Translations under genes and position numbers: made by a program
Shown: in pieces, positions 1 to 6,248 of the stretch
Layout: each line of letters starts with the position of its first letter
How positions within the stretch are numbered: the stretch's first letter is position 1
The notes under the pieces: model-generated
Told to the model about the DNA's origin: nothing
Database searches by the model: none
The model's input: only the letters and a program-made list of their open reading frames with translations
Origin: DATAPE01 sp036265345
GTDB lineage: Bacteria > Actinomycetota > CADDZG01 > WHSQ01
DNA length: 6,248 nucleotides
Direction: 5' to 3'
NCBI GenBank assembly: GCA_036265345.1
Contig: DATAPE010000306.1
Location: 1-6,248 of the forward strand

Positions 1-21
1 AATCGCTCCGCGCTACCTCAG

Positions 22-41
22 TACCGCACGAGCACGCGGTA
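22..41. promoter_or_regulatory. Inverted repeat just upstream of the collagen-like gene
   Basis: TACCGC (22-27) and GCGGTA (36-41) are perfect reverse complements around an 8-nt spacer. The repeat ends 4 nt before the ribosome binding site of the gene at 61. It could be an operator or a 5'-UTR hairpin controlling access to the ribosome binding site. No promoter can be read in the 60 nt available. A 6-bp arm can occur by chance, so this is only a candidate. Confidence 0.3.
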
Positions 42-45
42 AGCC

Positions 46-52
46 AAAGGAG
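46..52 (+). promoter_or_regulatory. Ribosome binding site of the collagen-like gene
   Basis: AAAGGAG lies 8 nt before the ATG at 61 and 11 nt before the adjacent in-frame ATG at 64. It is a strong Shine-Dalgarno match. The spacing favours the first ATG, although the second cannot be excluded. Confidence 0.75.
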
Positions 53-60
53 CAGAGCCC

Positions 61-777
61 ATGATGAATCGTGCTGCCAGAAACTCTGGAAACCAGAAGC
101 GGCGAATGCGGCCGACTCCCTCGATCTTCATCGCCGGAGCAGCGCTGTTCATCGCCCTCGGCGGATCGGCGGTTGCCGCTGGACTGATCCACGGCAGCGA
201 CATCGCCCCGGGCGCCATCACCAGCAAGGCGATCCGGGATGGAGCGGTCAAGCCCGATGACCTCAGCACCACCTCTCGAGATCTCCTTCAGGGAGCGCCG
301 GGTGAGACAGGTAAGACCGGTTCCCCAGGGGCCGCCGGCTCCAACGGGGCCAATGGGCCCAACGGCGCTAACGGTGTCGACGGGAAAAACGGAATCAACG
401 GGACGAACGGCACCGACGGAGTTGACGGAACCATCGCGCCGCTATCGGCGACGAAAGGCGTGACGGCCCTCCTCACCGCGGACCCGTTCACCAGCGTGGT
501 CGACCTGACGGTCCCGGCTGGCAAATACGTCGTCCTGGCAAAGACGCAGCTGTCTCACACCGGAGCTGGCGACACCGTTGAATGTCAGCTCAAATCCGGC
601 GGCACGACGATCGATCAGATCGCGATGAAGACGCTGCCTGCGCTTGCGGCGATTCCCGCCTCGATGCAAGCGGTCACCACCGTCGCCTCGGCGTCACAAC
701 TCAGCGTCCAGTGCAAAGTGAAAGTGGCCGATGGCGCCGCCAACTTCAACAGCCTGATCGCAATTCCAACCGGCTGA
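61..777 (+). CDS. Secreted or membrane-anchored collagen-like protein
   Basis: This 238-residue protein is probably an extracellular surface protein. After a basic N-terminus (RRMRP near residues 14-18) comes a hydrophobic segment at about 21-41 ending in SAVAA, readable as a Sec signal peptide or a membrane anchor. Residues 43-75 hold degenerate short repeats of the kind 'I.GSDIAPGAI.SKAIRDGAV', which I recall as typical of Thermoleophilia proteins. Residues 78-125 are 16 uninterrupted Gly-X-Y triplets (292-435), rich in N-G and D-G and poor in proline, so this is a collagen-like stalk probably stabilised by something other than hydroxyproline. Residues 126-238 look like a beta-rich C-terminal domain with two cysteines (C175, C218) that could form a disulphide and help trimerise the stalk. 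The start is backed by the AAAGGAG site. The Gly-X-Y tract is seen directly. Surface location and trimer formation are inferred from the family. The ligand or role is unknown. Confidence 0.88.
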   Translation: MMNRAARNSGNQKRRMRPTPSIFIAGAALFIALGGSAVAAGLIHGSDIAPGAITSKAIRDGAVKPDDLSTTSRDLLQGAPGETGKTGSPGAAGSNGANGPNGANGVDGKNGINGTNGTDGVDGTIAPLSATKGVTALLTADPFTSVVDLTVPAGKYVVLAKTQLSHTGAGDTVECQLKSGGTTIDQIAMKTLPALAAIPASMQAVTTVASASQLSVQCKVKVADGAANFNSLIAIPTG

Positions 778-782
778 TCTGC

Positions 783-951
783 GGTCCGAAAAGAAAGGCA
801 GAGAGGAAGCAATGTGATCGGCGGTAGACCTAAGAGTCCAGCGACCGCCGCATCCTCACCTTGATTTTTTAAGGAAAAGCAGAAGGCTGAACCCTGCAGG
901 GCTCCCGAGCCGCTATGGGATTGCCGCTGAGCTGAAAGTAGTGGCTGCTCT
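783..951 (+). repeat. Dispersed direct repeat, copy R1
   Basis: This stretch starts 5 nt after the collagen-like gene's stop and aligns with 5836-5993 in the same orientation. The best block is 799-839 against 5862-5903: by hand count 34 of 41 aligned bases match with one gap. A second block, 918-951 against 5957-5993, shares GGATT, GCC, GAGC and a final TGCTCT in order. Between the blocks both copies have GCATC followed by a T-run and AA (TTTTTTAA at 865-872 here). No open frame is conserved between copies (the ATG at 812 here runs straight into TGA), so the repeat is non-coding. Its nature is unknown. Confidence 0.6.
819..850 (+). terminator. Possible terminator hairpin after the collagen-like gene
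   Basis: CGGCGGT (819-825) and ACCGCCG (844-850) form a perfect 7-bp stem around an 18-nt loop. A run of six T starts 14 nt after the stem. Position and orientation suit termination of the collagen-like transcript. The long loop and the gap before the T-run make it a weak intrinsic terminator, and it lies inside repeat R1. Confidence 0.3.
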
Positions 952-1001
952 CATTTGACCGTCGACCGAACTTACATGCGCGTATGGCCGTGCGGCCGGG
1001 A

Positions 1002-1256
1002 TCAGCGCAGCTCGTCGAGTGAGACGACCTCGAGGTCAAATGGTTCCTCGGCCGAGCGCCGGCGTCGGTAGGGAGAGACGATCACTCGGTGGGTCTCACC
1101 GCAGGCGCAGGGCACTTCGATCGGGCTGGTGTCGGCGGAGGGATCGGTGTCGACCTTGAGGCGGCGCAGCTCGCCGGCGGTTTTGCAGCCGAACGAGATC
1201 ACCCAGCCGTAATCGACAGGTTCGGCGTTTTTCTTCGGGCGTCGAGGTTGGGGCAT
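1002..1256 (-). CDS. Small Cys-containing protein, unknown function
   Basis: This is an 84-residue protein that I do not recognise. The start chosen is the ATG at 1256, preceded by AGGGAG with 9 nt spacing. The same frame stays open to an ATG at 1544, but the extra 96 codons overlap the MlaE fragment on the other strand and read as low-complexity shadow sequence. The N-terminus is basic (RRPKK). A core YGWVISFGCKT (16-26) is followed by VPCACGETHRV (48-58), so C24, C50, C52 and H56 could bind a metal or act as a redox pair. The order is not a standard zinc-ribbon pattern. The C-terminus is acidic (EEPFDLEVVSLDELR) after an RRRR stretch. There is no signal peptide or membrane segment, so it is probably cytoplasmic. 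It appears to be monocistronic and faces away from the MlaE fragment. Confidence 0.6.
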   Translation of the reverse strand: MPQPRRPKKNAEPVDYGWVISFGCKTAGELRRLKVDTDPSADTSPIEVPCACGETHRVIVSPYRRRRSAEEPFDLEVVSLDELR

Positions 1257-1343
1257 GCGCCCATTCTCCCTGGTTGGCCGACCGAGCGCTGGTAGCAGCA
1301 TGGCTCCGCCAACCTTGGCCCCTCCGATAGAACTGGGTGGCCG

Positions 1344-1508
1344 ATGCTCGACGGCTACAAAGGGAAGACCGTGTCGGGCGGCGCCGCGGGCGTGGGAAAA
1401 GGAGTCAACGACGCGGTGGTAATCACACTGCTGGGCGTCGGCGCCTTCAACTACGTCTTCACTCAGACCCTGCTTGCGACCAACCCCCAGTTGCAGACGA
1501 TCCGGTGA
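1344..1508 (+). pseudogene. C-terminal remnant of an MlaE/YrbE-type permease
   Basis: The 54 codons to the TGA at 1506 read as the last part of an MlaE-family ABC transporter permease, the membrane subunit of Mce/Mla lipid-transport systems. The signature is GYKGKTVSGGAAGVGKGVNDAVV split across residues 4-26, then a hydrophobic segment (27-44) running into FNYVFTQTLLATNPQ and a terminal IR. In the full family (about 250 residues) this is the final cytoplasmic loop and last transmembrane helix. The rest is missing: upstream codons in this frame (1296-1343) do not resemble the family and a TAG lies at 1293. No other frame upstream shows family sequence, and no ribosome binding site precedes the ATG. 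Codon use is normal for a high-GC genome and the remaining part has no stop or frameshift, so the truncation may be recent. No partner Mce or ATPase gene is nearby. The family assignment is from memory. Confidence 0.6.
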
Positions 1509-1647
1509 ATTGGTCGTGCGCATGGAACGATGTTCGGCGCCCATCGACTCCGGCCGCCCGCATTAGCTACGGAGCCACTCGCAGCTAGCTCGAGGCAAGT
1601 CCGGGGGCCCCGGCACTCCTGAAGAGCAGCGTGAGCTTCGGGCGGCC

Positions 1648-1722
1648 ATGAAGAAGCACAATGAGACCCTGCGCCGCCTAGCGCAGACGGTGGCTGAGGT
1701 CTACCACCTCACTGGCCATTGA
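1648..1722 (+). CDS. Possible tiny ORF or gene tail, unknown
   Basis: From ATG 1648 the frame gives 24 residues, KKHNETLRRLAQTVAEVYH plus a short tail, likely an amphipathic helix. The frame is open upstream to a TAG at 1564, and the preceding codons also look protein-like (TPEEQRELRAA), but no ATG, GTG or TTG start occurs there. It may therefore be the tail of a truncated gene rather than a complete small protein. The stop lies 2 nt before a perfect 14-bp hairpin, which argues that something once transcribed ended here. I do not recognise the family. Confidence 0.25.
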   Translation: MKKHNETLRRLAQTVAEVYHLTGH

Positions 1723-1724
1723 CC

Positions 1725-1763
1725 GCTTCCCCGTCCAGTTATTCCAGACCTGGACGGGGAAGC
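1725..1763 (+). terminator. Strong 14-bp hairpin, probable terminator
   Basis: Positions 1725-1738 and 1750-1763 are perfect reverse complements (GCTTCCCCGTCCAG and its partner) around an 11-nt loop. There is no T-run after it, so it is not a classical intrinsic terminator. Actinobacterial terminators often lack the U tract, and its place 2 nt after a stop codon fits 3'-end formation. It is symmetric, so it could serve either strand. Confidence 0.6.
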
Positions 1764-2212
1764 TGCATCAATATTCTGGCTGCGGCTCACCTCCTGTTCG
1801 ATCGCAAACGACGGCTACCACCCAATGGGCGGCCGGCGCTTTCCTCGGCGTTCGCGGTGGATGCGTTGGCAGCGGCCGCGTAGGCCAGCGCTGTACGCAC
1901 GCTTTTGATGCTGAATAGCCTGGATTCGACGCGGCACCCGGCCGCGATCGCCCGGGCTCCTAGGTTGTTCGAGCATCAGCCTCTCGCCTTCGTGGGCGCC
2001 AGGTGGCTCCCCGTGCGTTGGCTTTGCTCATTGAGCGGAACCCCCGCTCGACGTTCTTGGATATGCGCATCCGACGCTGCGCTCATGCAGCCCCCTTTGC
2101 TCTTTGCTCCCCTGCTCGTACGTACTGAGCGAGGACGCGTCTTCCAATGGCGCGAACCCCCCGTGAGCAGAGAACCGAGCAGCCGCAGCTAGAGCTGGGC
2201 GGAGCGGTAAGT
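1764..2212. other. Stretch without a convincing gene
   Basis: This is high-GC sequence like the neighbouring coding DNA but without an ORF I can support. On the minus strand a 36-codon frame (ATG 2086 to TGA 1976) has a fair ribosome binding site (AGGGGG). The same frame then continues open for another 62 codons to 1787, interrupted only by that TGA. I see no family in it. It may be decayed coding sequence. Confidence 0.4.
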
Positions 2213-2297
2213 CAGCGCCATAAGAACCGCAGCTGCGTAAGAAGCCCTGGCCTATGAGGCCGGGGTCACAGTTGGCGCTGCCTCGCTGCTAGCGAGG
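2213..2297. other. Cluster of inverted repeats, possible structured RNA
   Basis: CAGCGCCA (2213-2220) pairs perfectly with TGGCGCTG (2273-2280). These arms enclose a 9-bp stem with two G-U pairs (2244-2252 with 2258-2266, loop TATGA) and a self-complementary CGCAGCTGCG. Directly after the outer arm comes a second hairpin, CCTCGCT (2281-2287) with AGCGAGG (2291-2297) and a 3-nt loop. The layout could be a small structured RNA, a regulatory element or a recombination site. It lacks the T-arm consensus of a tRNA, and the strand is not determined. Confidence 0.4.
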
Positions 2298-2545
2298 GGT
2301 ATGACAAACGGAAAAGGGAGAACTCGAGACTATCGCAACGAAACTAAGGATTTCAATAGCCGACCTACCAGCCCCCCTAACTGCCCAGAGCGCGATATCG
2401 CACCCCTTTCTCCTATTGAAAAACCGACAACAGGGGGTCGACTGGGTTCCGTCAACCCCCGTCGGCTTGAGCCCGTACGCCGCCCAATACTCGGGTTGGA
2501 CTCAGCTATTACGGGGCCAATGCACTGCGAGAGGGAAAGGTGTCC

Positions 2546-2561
2546 CCCCTCCCGGGAGGGG
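2546..2561. repeat. 16-bp perfect palindrome
   Basis: CCCCTCCCGGGAGGGG is perfectly self-complementary with no spacer. It lies in the gene-free, lower-GC stretch downstream of secA, 32 nt before a T7A3 tract (2593-2602). It could be a dimer-binding site or extrude as a cruciform. With no loop it would make a poor RNA hairpin. The surrounding ~2298-2620 holds no gene that I can support. Confidence 0.5.
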
Positions 2562-2622
2562 CCAAGTGCTGCAAAGCATCTGTTCTGAAAGGTTTTTTTA
2601 AATGCGGGATATGTGGGGGTCA

Positions 2623-2666
2623 AGCACGCGCGAGCCCGTCGCTGCCGTCGATGGCTACTCCGTGTG

Positions 2667-2668
<2 letters not shown>
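2623..2668 (-). terminator. Imperfect hairpin at the secA stop codon
   Basis: On the minus strand AGCACACG, which overlaps the TAG of secA, pairs with CGCGTGCT with one mismatch. Inside it GAG pairs with CTC and CC with GG around an internal loop. There is no U tract after it (the next homopolymer on this strand is A7). Position suggests a role at the end of the secA transcript, but the structure is irregular. Confidence 0.3.
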
Positions 2669-5252
<2,584 letters not shown>

Positions 5253-5258
5253 CGCTCA

Positions 5259-5264
5259 AGCGTA
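5259..5264 (-). promoter_or_regulatory. Candidate -10 box of secA (leaderless geometry)
   Basis: On the minus strand TACGCT is followed by exactly 6 nt (TGAGCG) and then the secA ATG. A TANNNT box 6-7 nt before the start codon is what leaderless actinobacterial mRNAs show, and it would explain the missing ribosome binding site. No convincing -35 box is visible. This is inference from spacing. Confidence 0.4.
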
Positions 5265-5376
5265 GTCCAATGACAGGGGGAGAACTGTGGGCTCGTGGAC
5301 CGTCACGGCCTGGATCTGCGGGCTTCAAAATTCGGTGGCGATGTCCTTTGGGATGCCTCGCCGGACCTGCATCGGT

Positions 5377-5382
5377 TACCGT
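5377..5382 (+). promoter_or_regulatory. Candidate -10 box of the 62-residue gene (leaderless geometry)
   Basis: TACCGT is followed by exactly 6 nt (CAACGC) and then ATG 5389, the same arrangement as at the divergent secA start. No Shine-Dalgarno sequence and no clear -35 box are present. It supports ATG 5389 over the upstream in-frame ATGs at 5287, 5341 and 5353. Confidence 0.35.
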
Positions 5383-5388
5383 CAACGC

Positions 5389-5577
5389 ATGGTCTTCGAT
5401 TTCAGATACAAGAACATCGCCGGCCAGTGGAAATCCAGCGGTCACCGCAAGGGCGATACCAGAGACGCCGCTTTCGCCGCGCTGGATGCCAAGGTCGGTC
5501 CACTTCCTCCCGGTCGATACATGTCCCGGCCGCGGGACGGCCGGACCAAGAACTGGGATCTTTTTACGCGTCCTTGA
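5389..5577 (+). CDS. Small basic protein, unknown function
   Basis: From ATG 5389 this is a 62-residue basic protein that I do not recognise. Visible stretches are MVFDFRYKNIAGQWKSSG, then an alanine-rich piece (DAAFAALDAKVG) that may be a short helix, then PLPPGRYMSRPRDGRTK and a C-terminus rich in aromatics (NWDLFTRP). There is no cysteine, signal peptide or membrane segment. The frame extends upstream to 5287, but those 34 codons read like intergenic sequence. The chosen start has a TANNNT box at the leaderless distance. It is divergent from secA, and its last 14 nt overlap the end of the convergent gene at 5564. It could also be a spurious ORF, but the composition up to the stop looks protein-like. 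Confidence 0.45.
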   Translation: MVFDFRYKNIAGQWKSSGHRKGDTRDAAFAALDAKVGPLPPGRYMSRPRDGRTKNWDLFTRP

Positions 5578-5737
5578 GGGCCGCGGAGATCTCGGCGATG
5601 GCCGCGGTCTCGGCCTCGCTGACGGAGTTGTCGCCCTCCTGCTTGGCGCCCGCAACCCGGTTTGCCAGCGAAGTGACGAACAGGCGGTAGTCGTCGAGCT
5701 CCTGCGGCGTCGCCTTTTGCTCGAGCAGCGCTATCAC
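5564..5737 (-). CDS. Small protein, possibly the C-terminal part of a longer family
   Basis: From GTG 5737 this 57-residue frame reads VIALLEQKATPQELDDYRLF, then VTSLANRVAGAKQEGDN, then SVSEAETAAIAEISAALK. It is a soluble, helical, acidic protein. The ending, with 'V..AEA.AI.EI..AL', resembles the C-terminus of ~140-150 residue TerB-like proteins that I recall from Thermoleophilia. If so, the N-terminal half is missing: an in-frame TAA lies only 13 codons upstream of the GTG. Against truncation, GGGAG lies 7 nt before the GTG, so it may be translated as it stands. That GGGAG sits in a small inverted repeat (AAGCT/AGCTT, 5742-5754). The 3' end overlaps the convergent gene by 14 nt. The family call is tentative. 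Confidence 0.5.
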   Translation of the reverse strand: MIALLEQKATPQELDDYRLFVTSLANRVAGAKQEGDNSVSEAETAAIAEISAALKDA

Positions 5738-5788
5738 GGCGAAGCTCCCAGCTTCCGGTCCGCTATGCGGTTACTGCTGAAAGCCTGA

Positions 5789-5796
5789 TTTTTAAA
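5789..5796 (+). repeat. T5A3 tract
   Basis: TTTTTAAA follows CTGAAAGCCTGA. Seven bases (CTGAAAG) plus the T-run and AAA are shared with 2584-2602. GGTCCGCT at 5757-5764 also recurs at 5836-5843, the start of repeat R2. This may be a short or truncated member of the R1/R2 family, but the match is too short to be certain. Confidence 0.25.
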
Positions 5797-5835
5797 GATG
5801 AGGTGAGTCGCGTCGGGCTGCGGCCCGGGCGATGG

Positions 5836-5993
5836 GGTCCGCTTTTTCAAAAAAGGAGAGACAGAGAAGAAGCCATGGGATCCGCGGTAGGCCCGAGAGG
5901 TCCCGATCACGCATCTAGTGGCCTTCGTTTTTTTTAAATGGAGAAGAAGGGAACTTGGATTTGCCATCAGAGCACACGCGCAGCGGTTGCTCT
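5836..5993 (+). repeat. Dispersed direct repeat, copy R2
   Basis: This is the second copy of the repeat at 783-951, in the same orientation. Shared landmarks in order are GGTCCG, a purine-rich run into CAGAGA.GAAGC.ATG, GATC.GCGGTAG, GCATC, a T-run with AA (T8A3 at 5928-5938), GGATT, GCC, GAGC, and AG.GG.TGCTCT. Inside it TCAGAGCA (5967-5974) and TGCTCTGA (5988-5995) form a perfect 8-bp stem, of which only the GAGC/GCTC part is kept in R1. No reading frame is conserved between copies. Its purine-rich, lower-GC composition differs from the neighbouring genes. Confidence 0.6.
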
Positions 5994-6248
5994 GAGTCAG
6001 AGGGAAACACGACCGGAAAAGGCTGTCTAAAGCCGAAAGGCAAGGAAAGAGAGAAGAAAGACGTTCGTAGCCATGAACGGCGTTTCAAGCGGTGGTTTAT
6101 TCGCAAGCTTCAACTCCACCTACCCCCACCCCAAGCCAAGCCGCGGTGAGCTTGCGAGCTGGGTGGGAGCTCTGAGGTGGGCTGGGACCGGCTTGTAAGG
6201 GGTGCCTTGAAGCAAAGGCAAAAGCAGTGACTGAGAGGACCTGAAAAA
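5994..6248. other. Purine-rich stretch without a convincing gene
   Basis: The + strand at 6001-6060 is about 80% purine and about 48% GC by hand count, unlike the GC-rich secA. Short frames exist on both strands, but none has a good start, family resemblance or bacterial codon pattern. I see no tRNA or rRNA. The only clear structure is the hairpin at 6116-6180. Confidence 0.45.
6116..6180. other. Two-tier inverted repeat, possible structured RNA
   Basis: CCACCT (6116-6121) pairs with AGGTGG (6175-6180), and inside it CCCACCC (6125-6131) pairs with GGGTGGG (6161-6167), separated by small internal loops. The central 29 nt contain AAGC and GCTT, which can pair further. No T-run follows on either strand, so it is not an obvious intrinsic terminator. 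The strand is unknown. Confidence 0.35.

Noticed and set aside
1257..1544. N-terminal extension of the 84-residue protein to 180 residues
   Set aside because: The extension is antisense to the MlaE fragment and reads as shadow sequence, while the ATG at 1256 has its own AGGGAG ribosome binding site.
1905..2192. 95-residue + strand frame
   Set aside because: No family resemblance, no ribosome binding site, and R/P/S-rich composition typical of chance frames.
2213..2280. tRNA gene
   Set aside because: The outer stem suggests an acceptor arm, but there is no T-arm consensus, no proper anticodon arm and no CCA end.
5873..5889. CCATGGGATCCGCGG looks like a cloning linker (NcoI, BamHI, SacII sites)
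   Set aside because: The equivalent part of R1 is a diverged natural version (AATGTGATCGGCGG), so it is better explained as part of the repeat.
5875..5937. ATG frame with a purine-rich leader inside repeat R2 (20 codons)
   Set aside because: The aligned ATG in repeat R1 is followed immediately by TGA, so the frame is not conserved.
5955..6149. 64-residue K/R-rich + strand frame and the opposite 63-residue frame
   Set aside because: Neither has a convincing start or recognisable features. Purine bias explains the K/R/E-rich translation.

Overview
The window looks like a high-GC actinobacterium. The best guess is the class Thermoleophilia (Solirubrobacterales-like). This rests on the style of the collagen-like secreted protein, an MlaE permease tail ending FNYVFTQTLLATNPQ, and an actinobacterial-type SecA. 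It is an impression from recalled family sequences, not a search result. Only two full-size genes are certain: a collagen-like surface protein (61-777, +) and secA (2667-5252, -). The rest is short genes, gene fragments and intergenic DNA.

Layout. 1-777: an inverted repeat and good ribosome binding site, then the collagen-like gene. 778-1001: intergenic, lower in GC, holding repeat copy R1. 1002-1256 (-): a small Cys-containing protein of unknown function, well supported by its ribosome binding site. 1344-1508 (+): the last ~50 residues of an MlaE/YrbE-type lipid-transport permease with the rest of the gene missing. 1648-1722: a tiny ORF ending 2 nt before a perfect 14-bp hairpin. About 1764-2660: roughly 900 nt without a convincing gene, but with a run of inverted repeats at 2213-2297 and a 16-bp palindrome at 2546-2561. 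2667-5252 (-): SecA, the preprotein translocase motor, which ends right after the helical scaffold domain and has no C-terminal linker or zinc-binding tail. 5389-5577 (+) and 5564-5737 (-): two small genes that converge and overlap by 14 nt. 5738-6248: purine-rich, lower-GC DNA without a convincing gene, holding repeat copy R2 and a G/C-rich hairpin.

Functional links are limited. SecA would drive export of proteins such as the collagen-like protein, but nothing here forms an operon. secA and the small + strand gene upstream are divergent. Each has a TANNNT box exactly 6 nt before its ATG, the geometry of leaderless transcripts.

The most unusual aspect is the patchwork. Bacterial gene blocks whose edges look truncated (MlaE tail, SecA without its C-terminus, the 57-residue ORF at 5564-5737) alternate with lower-GC stretches. 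Two of these stretches carry a diverged ~160-170 nt direct repeat, and T5-8A2-3 tracts recur in three of them. This could be an undescribed dispersed element, decay after transfer, or a chimeric assembly. The sequence alone cannot decide.
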